Below are positions 12,801 to 25,469 of a stretch of 64,000 nt of DNA, in pieces (positions within the stretch are counted from its first letter, which is position 1; each line of letters starts with the position of its first letter). A program made the translations under genes and the position numbers. The notes beneath the pieces were generated by a model that saw only the letters and a program-made list of their open reading frames with translations, was not told where the DNA came from and made no database searches. Source of the stretch: Strobilurus pachycystidiatus (lineage: Eukaryota > Basidiomycota > Agaricomycetes > Agaricales > Physalacriaceae); NCBI GenBank assembly GCA_019915135.1, contig JAHLMK010000003.1, positions 806,001 through 870,000 of the forward strand, written 5' to 3'.

Positions 12801-13703
12801 TCGGCCAAAAAATATAAGCAATCCAACATAGTGGTGTTACTTTTGCTTATAACGCGTTTCGACGCGAGGCAGCCGCTGTAAGGCGGGACGCTTACAGTAG
12901 CGGTAGTGCGCTTCGTTTAAGCTGAGTGGTCCGTTCCCATGCGCGCTGCCATCCCGCTCGATTGTTAGTAGGAGGAAGAGGTCAGCATACGTCAGCACGT
13001 GCCACCCGCACCGACGGGCTTCGAATTACTTGCGGACTTTCCAAGTACTATGGGACCGTGCCGCGTATCAGCCGTTATACGTCTACCAGCTTCTCATCTC
13101 TAGCGAAGGACGGCCGTTCTCTTGAAGTGGCCATTCTCTTATACTCAACCTCTTCCAAATATATCATACAGTAAAACGGTCCAAATTTCCGTCTTATCGT
13201 ACCCCAGTAACCCAGCCAGACCAACTCTGTTTGAGGACTGATTCTAATCACTCTTCCCCCAAGGAGTCAGGACACGTACTCCAGGCTCTCCACCACAACA
13301 ATCATATTCCTTGGTTGTCTCTACGGCGTGCAGTCCTGCTCCAGAAATTGGATAGCTACTGTATGTGCTGCCTGAACTACCGAAACTACCAAGTCTCAAC
13401 ATGAATCATCCTGTTGACCTCTACGTCTCGACAAGCTTGTTAGCCGGCAACGAAGTCCTCACTTTCAACGGCTCAAGAGTCACATGGGCCCTCTTTTCTT
13501 GTGAACATCAACTATATTATTATTATAGTATATAGTTCAAGTGGGTGATGAATAATCGCCAGATCATCAACGCTTGATCCTTCATACCGACGATCATGAC
13601 ATTGGCTGTAGGCGACGCGACTTGTACAGGCCTTGATTGAGCGTGTGGAAAATGGGCCCAGGTGTGGGTGCATGTCTTACCTTGCGCCTTGATACGCACC
13701 ATC
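12801..13703. other. Intergenic; last ~180 bases are duplicated upstream of the second DUF6535 gene
   Basis: No gene is visible. From about 13,570 to the ATG at 13704 the sequence matches the region before the other DUF6535 gene (minus strand, 60,488 to about 60,650), for example GGAAAATGGGCCCAGGTGTG, so the two genes were duplicated together with their promoters. Confidence 0.55.
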
Positions 13704-16700
13704 ATGGCAGACACAAGCGCGGGTATCTTCCCGGGCCGCCCTTACTTTCCGTCGACGACACAACCGAGATACGTTCTTGGTCTGGCGCAAGACACACAGC
13801 CATACGTGAACACACCCCAGATCTTCGTCGACGACTACGAGAAGGCACTACCCGAAGATGTCTACGGGGAAGAGACAGCGCCGAATGCACGAGTGTGGCG
13901 GGCCTACGTCGCCGAAGCGGCTGTCTTCGACAATGCCATGATCGGGCAAGCTCGCGATGGCCTCGATGTCCTCCTGGTTTTCGTATGTCGATTCACTTAC
14001 TTTCCAAGATTCTTCTTGCTTATGTGAGGATCTTTGAGGCCGGTCTCTTCTCTGCCGTCGTTAGCACGTTCTTGATCCAGGTCTCCCAGAACCTGCAAGC
14101 AGATTTCTCGGAGATGTCCGCTTTGCTCCTCCACGACCTTGTCTTGGTGCAACTCTCTACCGCTGCCGGCGCAGCGATGCCCAACATTACCGCTCCCTCG
14201 GCTGATCCGACGAGCAAGTTCGCTCCAGACGCGATCGATGTCTGGGTGAACGGTCTTTGGGTCGTCAGCCTGACGGCGAGTCTGGTTGTCGCTCTCTCCG
14301 CCGTGCTCGTGAAGCAGTGGCTGCATCACTATCTGGCTCCCACGTCCGGCACGCCCGGTTTACGCAGCCATATTCGTCAATTTCGTTTCTTGGGACTCGA
14401 AGAATGGCGCATGTCTGTTATTATCGGGACGCTCCCCGTTGTGATGCATCTCTCCCTCGCGCTCTTTCTAGTCGGCCTCATTCTCTTCTATATACCCCTT
14501 AGGCTGTCATTGGCATGTGCCGTTGCCAGTATTTCAGCAATCTTCCTTGTGCTCTACTTGACGAGCAATATCATGCCGATTCTCTACCCCCAATGTCCTT
14601 ACCATACTCCGTTGACCGAATTCCTCAACCACTTCCTACAATGGGCACCCAACATGACACGTAAAGTCGTGTGGAGCAGTCGCGCGTTCCGACAGAAGTT
14701 TGTCTCGGCGGTGAAAGCAATCTTTTCACGTGTTCGTCGTGTCAAGGAGCGTCTTCCAAGAGACAGCTCGGTCCCCATTCCCTATCCCAGTCCCACACCC
14801 GCAAAGTCGCTGATGCAACAAGAAACCGAGCTTGTTCATCAATGCTACATTGAACTCTCGGTGAATGCTATCAACTGGTTGTTTCACGCAACGTCGAATC
14901 CTACCCTTCGTAGTGTCGTCCTTCAAAGCATAGGTGGCCTGCCAATTGAGGCTCGCAAATACACAGAGTCACTGTGGACCAAAGAACCCGAAATCATGCC
15001 AGCCTTAGCCATTGCGCTGGACCAAGCAATCACGTCAGAAAGCCCCTGGCAGAAGAGAGTTGCTGAACGCCTTGGCCGCTCTTGTGCCTTTCTTCCAATG
15101 GCGATCTCTAGAGAAAGCATGAAAGTGCCCAACTTGCAATATGATCAGGCCATCAATCCTGGGCTGCGAGCTAGTCTCTGGGTTGCGCAGTCTTTTGAGA
15201 GTCGCTATGATGAGCTTCCAATTCGCGATTTGATGCTCTCTTTCATTCTGCCATGCCACGGAACGCTACTCCACCCCCTAGTATGGGTGCGCTTGCTGGC
15301 AATCATTGCATGGCAATGGCATGGTCTTGATCTAGACAAACAAGCCCAACTCCTCACTATCTTGCTTCCTGACTTTGAGCCTGATGCACCGTCGAGTAAT
15401 CTACATGGAGACCAGCATCAATCCTGGCCAATGACTTTGAAGGACACTGTCACTGCCCATTTCCTTCCCTCTATATGGGATTCGATCTACCAGAAATCGT
15501 ATTTCTCTGCGTTTGGTCACACATTCCTGGGGTTGAAGTCAATACCTCTTCAAGTAGAGATTGCTGCATGGGAATTTGCTCTGCATCACCTTCCTCGTGA
15601 TATGCCTTTTGGGGAGCACGAGCCATTGCGTTATGATACACATTGGGCTTTCCACACCCTACTTCATCGGGTGATGGGGATCAGCTACAAGCGCTCCAGA
15701 GTAATATGGTCAGAGATGCCACTACCTGACCAATTGCGTTGGTTCGGCGGGGACGCGGATGGGGCTTTCCCGGCGGAGAAGCAAACCTGGCAAAAGATCG
15801 TCAAGGAATTAGTACGATGCGTCATTGAACGTACCTCTATCTGTGACTTGGATTGCGATGGAGACTTGGACTGGGAGAGCCCAGCGGTGGCATGTCTTCC
15901 AGTGATTCTGGAATTTTACAAAGACTACTATGCAACGGGCGCCGAGTATCCATCCCTTCGCCGGGTTCTTCAGGTTCCTCTACGCCTCATGTCTGAGGTT
16001 CCAGCTCTCAGACATCGCCGTTGGAGAATCCTCCTCAAGCATGGCTACTTCCCTTGCCCTCACTTTCAGAGTTCAACAGTGCGTCTGATGGCTGAGGCGT
16101 TAGCCACAGGCTGCGCAGATGCATACCATCTTTTCATTGACAGCAACTGTCTGGGAATTTTCACCGAGATCTACCTCTCTGAACATTATTCAAGAAGCCT
16201 CCACAAACTCGTTGTTCTGAACTCTGTCGTGGCTTTCCACAAAATCACGTCTGCGGTACTGCGAGATGAATTTCTGGATTACATTGGTCAACCTCGAAAC
16301 TTCTTTCAATTGGTCATGAGCTCGTTTATACATGGAAATCGAGAACATTTTCGAGAACGCCATTTGTCTCGGCACTCTTGGATTCCTTTGCTCGTGTCCT
16401 CACTGAGATCCAAATACTATCGGTCCCTACCTTGGAGTCTCCTCTTCTCCTACCTCAAATCCATTCACAATTGGTCCTCGACTTATGACTCTGAGGCAAC
16501 TGAGGAGGAGAATGCGGCCTCCCCACTCGACTTCTTCTTTGACGGGAAAGTGATCCGGCTTCCGTACTCGGAGCATTTCTCGTTGGAGGCTCGATTGAAG
16601 GCACTTGTATCGAAAGAATGGTTCCAGTTCCATTTTGGTTTGTTTATAGAATGTCTGGAAGACAGTTTTGACCCAGACGTGCTCGGGATAGGCGTGGCAT

Positions 16701-16705
16701 TGTGA
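13704..16705 (+). CDS. DUF6535-domain membrane protein, intact copy
   Basis: Two exons, 13704-13982 and 14039-16705, give 981 residues; the 56-base intron sits where the family reads LLVF|AGLFSAVVSTF. After a short polar N-terminus containing PNARVWRAYV come the DUF6535 hallmarks: the amphipathic GLFSAVVSTFLIQ, then hydrophobic segments at GLWVVSLTASLVVALSAVLV, MHLSLALFLVGLILFYIPL and LACAVASISAIFLVLYL. A long helical cytosolic-type region follows. The family is expanded in Agaricomycetes and has no known function. Compared with the second copy (60.49 kb, minus) this one lacks about 20 residues after the start, and near the C-terminus it stops before a segment still open in that copy. Confidence 0.9.
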
Positions 16706-17644
16706 GGGTAGTGAGTCATTCATTCTGCTGTTGTTTCAAATCGAGCTTGAATTTGTATACACCACCGCTCAGTCGCTGAAGCCGAAGTAATGCTTTCGAC
16801 ACAAACGACGACGCCTGGCGGCCTGGGTAGTAGAGTGAGGTATAGGTAGTCCATGAGGCCGTGAACCGATTGGAGAAGTATAATGAGATATCATTGCAGC
16901 GGAGGAGCGCGGCGTACGTCTCCGCGGTCGGACAGCCTACGTACCTTCTCTGTAGCAAAGATTAAGATGATGCCCTCCCGCGCATGACTGAGTACATGCA
17001 AGAGGAAGAAAGAATGATGTAACACGTCCTGGACGGCGACCCAACATGTGCCTCTCTTCTTGCGACCATGTCGCGCAGCACGATCCACTCAGTACGGTAC
17101 ACGAATTCTGCCCCCCTTGCGCGTCCATTCCTCTCCTGTAACGGAAATTCGTGCCCGGTCGGACCGGTTCCACATCGCACTTAAGCTCGTCCCGTATCAA
17201 ACTCAACACGTCTCCAGCCGGCATTATGTAGGGCAGAGGTACCCGGAAATGATCTCGCTAGGCTGTGCGAGAAACTGGAGGAGATCCGAGGATAATCAGA
17301 ACATTGCTCGATGGTCTGAAAGGTCAGCGCCTTGCAGTCGCAGCATTCTTGCTATATAACGAGAGAGCGCCACATCATCCAGATTGAGCTTGGACGTCTC
17401 GGATGATCTAAAACAACCGCGTTTGCCTTGCGCCACAGGTCGGTACTCGGTGGCACAGTATACGTTATGCTGAAAGCAGACTCTAGTTGGGCACGGGTCA
17501 ATGTACTCCCTCTTGCTGACAAGTCGCGCGAATCCAAAAATAATTGTCTTGTCCGCAGCATTGTGTCGTTGACGCGGGGAATGTTGAATGACAGGCAGCC
17601 AGATTTGTGGATCAGCGCTCTTGAACGCTTTGCGTCCCAGGTCA
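16706..17644. other. No firm gene
   Basis: Several minus-strand stretches are open and protein-like in short runs, but I could not join them into a model with consistent splice phase. The first ~150 bases are the 3' flank shared with the second DUF6535 gene. Confidence 0.35.
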
Positions 17645-17866
17645 CTACATCCAGGGGGGCTCATAGAGGCTGGGACTACTCAAAGTGTACTGTGTGTGTG
17701 GCGTCCAAATTCCGTCGAATGACACGAAGCAATCGAAGCTCGGCGACGCTCCCAGAAAGTGGTTATCACGTCCATCGCTCCCTTTCGAGACTCGTTTTGG
17801 TCGATGATTCCGACGGTAATTGACGCCGCTGACGCGTATACCGTTACAAAAGTCTGAGTTTTGGAC
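17645..17866 (-). CDS. Possible terminal exon of an unknown minus-strand gene
   Basis: A clean 74-codon frame begins right after an acceptor-like TTAG and ends with TAG at 17645-17647. It contains NYRRNHRPKRVSKGSDGRDN and SFDCFVSFDGIWTPHTQY, which look like real protein. A 52-base intron candidate (GTACAA...CTTAG) lies just upstream, but the preceding exon is not resolved. No family is recognised, and it may be part of a decayed gene. Confidence 0.2.
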   Translation of the reverse strand, partial: VQNSDFCNGIRVSGVNYRRNHRPKRVSKGSDGRDNHFLGASPSFDCFVSFDGIWTPHTQYTLSSPSLYEPPWM

Positions 17867-18318
17867 CTAAGTACCGAGTGGTTGATCGCGTCTTTCATAT
17901 CAAGTCTCCATTTTGTACGCCTATGATGTGCACACAGTGCCGTGCAAGTACGCTTCAGAGCCTGAGCTCCAAGATCCACAAAGGATACTGGTATCCAAGT
18001 TAGCGCGGCGTCATCTTGGCGGTTGACAGGCGGTTGATCAACGGCACGATGCCGCGATGCCGATGTCGCAGGGGCAGGCCAAGACTATCGAGTTGGCGAT
18101 GAACTAACCTGGGTGCATCGCGGGCTATACACCCTCTTCCCTCGCCTTTTCTAGCTTTCCGCTGCTTCTGCCTTCATCTTCCTCTATCTTTTCGATCTCT
18201 TCTCAACCAGTTTGTTGCCTTTGGATATCCTTGCCTTACACCGCCATTGGCCTTGGAAATTGGTGCCGGGCCATCACTAGGGAACGCTACCTTCTCGCTT
18301 TTCTAACTTAGTACATCC

Positions 18319-21300
18319 ATGCTGTTTCCGCAATGTCGGCGTGCATGTGCGCTCTTATTTCTTCTCCTGGCGGTCGGCTTTGACTTGGTGCATGGTGAGC
18401 AGGTCTGCTTGACGGTCGTCGTTCTGCTGATCAGGCGTTGCAGCGTTGAGCTCGCCCCCGCGGCCAGTTCGGTCTCTCGTCCATCCAGTCACCCGCTCGC
18501 TCGATATTCTTCCCAGGCAGCAGCAGCGCTCTCCCCCTCTCTCCCGACGCACCCTAGACCCCTACTCCGCCACCCTACGCCACGACGACACACTTCGCCT
18601 CATCCTGACTGCCTTCGGGGAGGACTATTTTATCCACTTACGACCTAACGACCACCTTATCCACCCCGCAGCCCGCATCGTCCACTTTACCACGGGCGCC
18701 GACGGTGTATCGCGTGAAACACACACGGAGCCTCTTCTCCGTGAATCGGTTAGGGCCTACCTCGGTCATGTCATAGATCCCGAGTACACAGAAGAGCGCA
18801 TGCGTGAGGATGCCGCCCGAGTCGCGCAGTCGGCCTACCCGGAAGCGGAATTGGGCTGGGCACGCATCATGGTTCACGACCAGGGAGACTTTGCCGCTGG
18901 GCGCGCACCGGTCTTTGAAGGTGCCTTCTCTGTCGACGGGGTCGTGCACCATGTCATGACCAAGGACAACTATCTACGGAACAAGCATCCTCTGGACCTG
19001 CAGATTGCTGTACCCTTAGACGACTTTGATGCGGGTTTAGTCCTTTGGCGAGACTCGGACATCATGTCTCCTGAGGAGGAACAGATGGCTCGCACGGGCG
19101 TCTGGGACCCGTCGGTGAAAACCACGAAGCCTGCCACTTGCGGCCATGATAATCTCGCTTACAACAAGGATCCGCTTCAGAAAGCAGCGATTCCCCAACC
19201 TATCAGCCCTTGGTTCGGGATAGCCTCCAACACCTCGCTGTACCGACGCGACGATGTCGCTGGTGGCTCTATGGACACCAAGTATGCCATTCTCTTGCCA
19301 TGTGGCTTGCTGTGTATTCATTTCCCTTGTCAGTTACATCAGCGACATTGGTGATAGTTCCGGATGCCCAAAGGACCATCAAGTGGTAAGCCATCTAGTC
19401 CAATCTGACCACCCTCGTATCGAGGAATCTCATTTCCTTCATAGGTCTATATGGGCGTAGCGGCCGATTGTGAATACGTGACTGCATACGGTTCCAAGGA
19501 AAATGCGACCCAGCAGATCTTGACGAACTGGAACTCCGCCAGTAGTGTTTACAAGGTAAAGTTCGTGCCATCGGAGCCTCTCCGTATAACTGATTACGTG
19601 CAGGAAACTTTCAATGTCAGCCTTGGAATCGTTGAATTGCAGGTTCAAGATCCGACGTACGTGCTCCATCGATGTCGGACATCGGATGCCTACTTTCACT
19701 CAGATGTCCCACTACTGTCAATTCTACCATGGAATGGAATGTAGCATGCTCGGATAGCGTAACCTTGAATGACCGTCTTTCAACCTTCTCGCAGTGGAGA
19801 GGAAGCAGAAGTGACAATGCCGGTCTTTGGCACCTTATGAGTGGCTGTCCGACTGGCTCTGAAGTCGGAATTGCCTGGCTTGGTGTTCTGTATGTCGACA
19901 CGTCCATCACAAAAACTTTGAGATCATTAACGAACTTCAATAGATGCCAGCAATCCACGACGGGCAGCAGCGGGAACTTTGTTTCCGGGACAGGTGTTTC
20001 CACCAACGGACGGACGGAATGGCAAATAGTCGCCCATGAGATCGGGCACAACTTTGGTGCTATCGTAAGTGAATCACTCAGAGCTCTCGGTTTGGTACTT
20101 ACATTACATTAACGCCAGCACGATGTACGGAGCATTGTTTTAATCTCCCAAGAGCCTACCTTAATAACTCTATCTAGTGTGCTAGCGGCTGCAGCCTTAC
20201 TGATGGCTGTTGCCCGCTTACCTCGAGTTCTTGTGATGCCGATTCGAAGTTTATTATGAGTCCGGTATCTCAATCCTCGGAGAATTCCTTCTCGCAGTGT
20301 AGCTTGGGGAACATCTGTGCGTCATCGCTTCCCTTGCTTTCATATCAACGTATCTGTCAATTAATGCCTCGTTAACTCTAGGCTCGGTTCTCGGGGGTAC
20401 AGGCGGCAACGTCAACACGACGTGTCTCATCCCCGCCTCTCAGGCGGCGACGACGATCTCGCTGCAGATGTGTGGCAACGGGATCGTCGAGGCCGGAGAG
20501 GACTGCGACCCGGGCTCGGGCGTCACGTCGTCGTGCTGCGACTCATCGACGTGCAAGTTCACCAACGGCGCCGTGTGCGACCCGGATAGCAGCGCGTGTT
20601 GCACGAGCTCGTGTGACTTTGCGCCCTCGACGCAGGTCTGTAGGGCGGCGAAGGATGCGAAGTGTGATACTGCGGAGATGTGCACGGGGACTTCGTCGAC
20701 TTGCCCAGAGGATAAGTTTACCGCTAATGGTGAGTCATTCACAATCCCAGCTTTTGGCTTTTGAGGCTTACGGCTTATGAGGCGAATCCTGCGGTTCTAA
20801 TGGTTTGGCTTGTGCGAGCGGACAGTGTACTTCCAATTCTTGTAAGCAACCGTCTACGCTTGCTTGTTGAAAGCCCTGTACTGATCCGCCACCTAGTGCA
20901 ATGCCAGACTGTCGGTGCTTCGATGAACTTAACGAAGGCCTGCTCGAAGTCCGTCGACAGCAGTTGCCAGATCACTTGCCAGGACCCGAAAAACTCGAAC
21001 CAGTGCATCCAGTTGAACTCTTTGCTTGTTGATGGTTCTTCCTGTGGTAAGCTCCCGAGATGAGAACTTGAATCGGTGTCTCATAGATCATGACAGGGTA
21101 CGGAGGCACTTGTTCCGGTGGTAACTGCAAGAGCGGAAGCGCTTTGGATACGGCTTTGGTACGTCTTGTTTTTGGCCGTTTGTGACCAACGATACTGACT
21201 GATTGTCTTTTCTAGTCATGGTACAAACAGAACCTCCAGATTGCTATTCCTGTGACCATCGTTGTGGGCATCGTCGTTTTGGTCATTTTGTTCTACATTC

Positions 21301-21638
21301 TTCGTGCTCTCTGGAGATGTATGACTGGTGGCCGCCGTGCTCCTGTCACTACCACCGTTGTTGGTGTCAACCCGTCGTATTCGAGACTTGGACACGAACG
21401 TATCCAGAGTTACGATAGAGCTATACCGACTTACATGAGGCGAGTTTTGTTCTCCACTTTCCGTCAGTAGGATACTAACGAGGCATTGATCAGTGAGCCG
21501 CAAGGACCGTACGCAAGCACGCAGCCTCCAGCTGGCTGGGCTCAGCCTGGTGCACCAGTCAGGGCTCATGGTCGCAACCGGTCTTCACGCTCAAACTGGG
21601 TAGATGATACAGCGTACAATGGAAACAGACCAACTTAA
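18319..21638 (+). CDS. ADAM-type membrane metalloprotease (reprolysin plus disintegrin)
   Basis: A zinc endopeptidase anchored in the secretory or plasma membrane. Fifteen exons give 859 residues: 18319-18394, 18435-19281, 19334-19385, 19445-19555, 19604-19656, 19704-19889, 19944-20064, 20119-20124, 20178-20316, 20382-20729, 20782-20841, 20897-21046, 21097-21158, 21216-21439, 21494-21638. Order: signal peptide (ALLFLLLAVG); prodomain; catalytic domain with the zinc site HEIGHNFGAIHD (about 473-484); Cys-rich disintegrin part (CGNGIVEAGEDCDPGSG, then CDTAEMCTG); ADAM Cys-rich region; membrane helix IAIPVTIVVGIVVLVILFYI (about 745-768); short tail rich in Pro, Gly and Arg. The third zinc His lies in a 6-base exon, and the last intron has a GC donor. 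All three zinc ligands and the catalytic Glu are present. It lies tail to tail with the pepsin-like gene, 256 bases apart. Confidence 0.94.
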
Positions 21639-21894
21639 AGGACTGTTGTCGGGTTACTTCGCACGTCACTCCTTACCTTACCGCGCATATCTGCTTTGAT
21701 CTACCAACCGGACCTTTGTACACATACAATGTTTTAGCTATTATATTTGAGAATGCCCAGATAATCTCAATGGATGTCAATTTCATCCCCGAAGTAAAAG
21801 GCAACAGCGGTAAAGTACAGGAAGTATATACAAGCAGCACCTATGGGAAGGTGACCTTTGGAAAAGAAAAAAGAGGAATAGAGGAAGCTATGAG

Positions 21895-23949
21895 CTATTT
21901 CCAGCCTTGCGTCGTGAATTGCGTTTCCATTGGTGGAGGCGAACGATTTGGCACCAATCTTTCCACGACGCTGATAGGATCTGTATGGTACATGGGTGGC
22001 GGCGAGGTCGAAGCAATGGGTGACTGGGGAAGATGAGGAGGTGGAGAAGAACTTGTGTGACCGCTTGCCATAGAGAGGTAAGACTGCCGATGACCAGGAA
22101 CCTGGGAGAGCGACGACTGGGTGCTCTGGCGATAGAGGGTGGGTGAGTTATTGCTCCAATCATGGCTATTGGGCGACGAGGCGAGAAGCGGCCGTTCTGA
22201 AGGCGATCCCATAGGTGATTGTTGTTGTTGCCATCCCATCGGCTGTGAGGTGTAAGTAGCCCATTGCGGCGTAATCGTTTGTTGCTCAGGTAGTGGGGGC
22301 AGTGGAAGCTTTGCGTCCCATTGAGCCTCTGCTTCTGCGGCTTTCACTGCCTGCTTCTCGCGGCGGCGTTTGATGAAAAGGAACGCAACGACGCCTAGCA
22401 ACACAAGGAAAGCTGCCCCGCCGACGGCAATGCCAACTATAGGACCGGTAGAGAGACTCTTCTTGGCCTTGGGCACCAAGCGGGTCGCGAAGCCCACTTT
22501 GCCGCTTGTATCGTTTTTTACGACGAACATCCTATTCCGCATCATGGGTTGGATGAATAAGCTGGGGATGAATGCACTCACAGATACGTGCTGGAGATGA
22601 AGTTCGACCCGAGGAGATATTCCGCGTTGGAGCTGTCCTTCCATCCCTCGACTGTACCATAACACCGGTCGCCCAACTTGTTGACAAGGACGGTCTCATC
22701 GATAGTGAACGACTGGTCGCCGAAGCGGAACGCCATAGTAGCTTTCGTCGTACACGGAACGCTCCACACCTTGGACGTCGACGTATCCGACACAGGCGCG
22801 GCGCCACTAATTGTGGAATCTAAGATGCGTTTAGAACATTAGGCTCTAGCCGGACGTAGAAGGGATTAATGTACATACACAAAAGCGTCGCCTCCGTCTG
22901 TGGGAAGATGGTCGTGGTGTAGTAAGGATCCACGAGGGCCGTGAGCGTGTTCTGGCGGGAAAGGGTACCAGAGTCGGACGTCAGCGTCCACCCGTCCATG
23001 TCGAACTGGTAGTCCGCGTCGAAGGCCGACCCCGTGTATGGCATGAGGTTCTTCCATACGACGCCGCTTTCCTCGTAATAGTCGTCGTCAGCCCCGCCGA
23101 GGTGGAGGACGCCGCCGCTGCTCCCAGTACTGACTTCGTTAGGCGGGGTTAGGGCCATGCCGTAGGTGAAGTTGGTTGTTGAGGGGTCGAGGGACATGAT
23201 TTTGCCGATTATGCTGTCGGTAAAGGCGCCGTTTCCTGTTGCTGTTATTGGGGAATGAAGACATGATATGGAGGATGGTTCTTACGAGCGTTAGTTCCGA
23301 GGCCAAGAATGCCTGACGTACCGGAGGAGAAGACCGACTCTGACTGGTTGGCCACGAGAACTTTGGTGGTCGTTGAAAAAGAATCACAATCAAGAAATCC
23401 ATAGAAATGCGTACCAGTCTGGTTCGAATAGCTCCAAAAACTACCATTCGACTGTTTCAGAGCACAGTCTTCGCTGATGAGGTTACCACTAGTGCTTCCA
23501 CCAAGCGTCGTCACATTTTGACTCCCGGAAAGAGAGGATGCGGTTGTCGAGACTGATGAATCAAAGCTATGTTGTACCAATATGAGCAATTCGCCTTGGG
23601 TGAAGATTGACGAGACACCAACCTTGGAACATCCCCACACCCAGAACCACAGCTGCGCCCTGCGACGGTAGTATACCCAGTCGAGGTAGTCAAACCGAAA
23701 GTGAAATTCTGCTTGTTCGTGCCTCCCGACTGCGAAATGCCTCAGCACAGCACGTATCACATCTATAGACATGGATATAAAACGCACCATCGACACCTGC
23801 GCACAGTACCGCCCGTCCCCGTCCACATTGAGCGGGATGCTTATGAGCGACCCGCCCTCGCCGTAATTACCATCGTCGTCGTCGTCGTTCGTGTCCGCTC
23901 TTACCCCAATTGCGACGAGCGTAAACAGAAGCAAGAAGAAGGGAGACAT
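21895..23949 (-). CDS. Pepsin-fold single-pass membrane protein, probably catalytically inactive
   Basis: ATG at 23949 opens a signal peptide (SPFFLLLFTLVAIGVRA), then an Asp-rich stretch and a start typical of peptidase A1 proteins. Fold marks: GTSGILGLG (about 23290), GGVLHLGG (about 23100), YYTTTIFPQTEA (about 22900), MAFRFGDQSFTIDE (about 22730), YLLGSNFISSTYL, and MFVVKNDTSGKVGFATR (about 22500). The two sites that should read D-T/S-G appear as GLTTSTGYTT and LVDPYYTTT, so the catalytic Asp-Thr-Gly pair is not conserved. A membrane helix GIAVGGAAFLVLLGVVAFLF is followed by KRRRE and a long Gln/Ser/Pro-rich cytosolic tail ending at TAG 21895-21897. Several short introns are present; I have not fixed every junction. 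A receptor or wall-sensing role is a guess. Confidence 0.75.
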
Positions 23950-23983
23950 GTCTCAAGGGAATGGGGAAGGGACAGACCGTACT

Positions 23984-23989
23984 ATATAA
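23984..23989 (-). promoter_or_regulatory. TATA box of the pepsin-like gene
   Basis: TATATA on the minus strand, only about 35 bases before the ATG at 23949, which implies a very short 5' leader. Confidence 0.45.
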
Positions 23990-24388
23990 ATTGTGCGGAC
24001 GGAATGTTTTACTCCGCACACAAGTCTCAATTGGCAGTTGACAGATGCCTGAAGGGCCAGGAGAGGGGGGGCGCCGTTTCCGATTGGGAGAAGGCGGTAC
24101 TAGTGAGTAAGTGATTGTAGGGCCGACGGTCTATGTGTGATGAGCCAGCATTGAAGAGAACATAGAGATGGAGGATTGGAGTCCGTGTCGATCATAATCA
24201 GGAGGTGGGTGAGTTAGATTGTTACTGACGAGAAGCACTCCTTGTATTGTGTCTTCAGCTCAGGATCTCGATGGGCACGAGACACATAACAAGCGGTATA
24301 TGACACCGCCCACTGAACTCACTTGCACCGATTTTAGGCAATGCATAGTCCAGAACGTGTGGTCTCCGATTGAATAGCGATCGTGTTC

Positions 24389-25469
24389 CTACGGGCTATC
24401 TGCCTCAGTTTTGGGGCTTTTTTCTAGTATAGCATCCACTATCCCAAACTCTAGAGCTTGCTCGGCTGTAACATTCGTCAGGGAAGGTAGCCACGAGGTG
24501 AAAGGACTGCACGCATACCTGTCATGAAATAATCTCGCTCCAGTGCAGTTTCTAGTAGAAGAAAGTCAGAGTTAGTCGCATCAGAGAAGGACGAACGAAC
24601 CGAAGCGCGATAGAGCCTGAGACACATCCTCGTCAAGCTTCGTGCAGTGCTTCTGGTAGATACCAGTGAGGAGCTGACGTATGCGGAGAATTTCCTTGGC
24701 GTGGATGGCAATGTCCGACGCCTGGCCAGAAGCGCCGCCAGAAGGTTCTGCGGGCGGTGAGGAAGCGAGCGGGTGGGATCGAGGGTGGGGAACGCACGAT
24801 GTATCATGATGCTTGCGTTTGGCAGACAGTGGCGTTTGCCCTTCTCGCCCGCGGAAAGCAAAAGCGAGCCCATACTAGCGGCCTGGCCTATACAATACGT
24901 GTGGATCGGTGCGGAGACGTACTGCACCCCAGAAGTTTAGTTGGTGACGAGTCTTATCGGCATGGACGGACCTGCATCTGGGGTGGGCGTTAGTTAAAAT
25001 GGTAGATAGAGTTGGAGAAGACTCACGGTGTCGTAGATGGCGAGGCCAGCAGTCACGCTGCCTCCGGGCGAGTTGATGTACAAATGGATCGGTTTGGACG
25101 TGTCCTCCGCTTCCAGAAAGAGAAGTTGCGCGACTGTCAAGGTGGAATCCGTGTCGCGTATCTACGTGTGTTCAATGATTATAAATGTATATTTTGTAAA
25201 ACACGCACTGGTCCGTGCATCATGATGACTCGCTCCCTCAGCAAGCGGGAGAAGATATCATAAGACCGTTCTCCCCGTCCCTACGGTTAATTCGCGTAAA
25301 GACCTGAATTATTTTCGGATAAAAGTAGGCATACCGTCTGCTCAATGACAATGGGGACAAGATTCGATTGGGGCGCTTCTCCGATCCATTGACCAGCTAG
25401 TGGGTGATATTGGCGCGCATGTCTCTGTGAGCACCGCTTGAGGTTCTGCGTCAGAGCCGCACGAAACAT
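24389..25469 (-). CDS. clpP: Mitochondrial ATP-dependent Clp protease, proteolytic subunit
   Basis: ClpP forms the 14-subunit serine protease chamber of the mitochondrial matrix, fed by ClpX. Eight exons give 242 residues: 25335-25469, 25209-25280, 25027-25161, 24972-24977, 24798-24921, 24601-24747, 24519-24551, 24389-24465. The start [20 protein letters not shown] is a basic amphipathic mitochondrial presequence. Family marks: [50 protein letters not shown], and the triad Ser (GQAASMGS, about 132), His (IMIHQPSGG, about 157) and Asp (ERDYFMTA, about 213). Conserved Met-Gln after AIYDT is encoded by a 6-base exon. ClpP is found in only some fungi. It diverges from the Brl1 gene across 183 bases. 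Confidence 0.95.
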
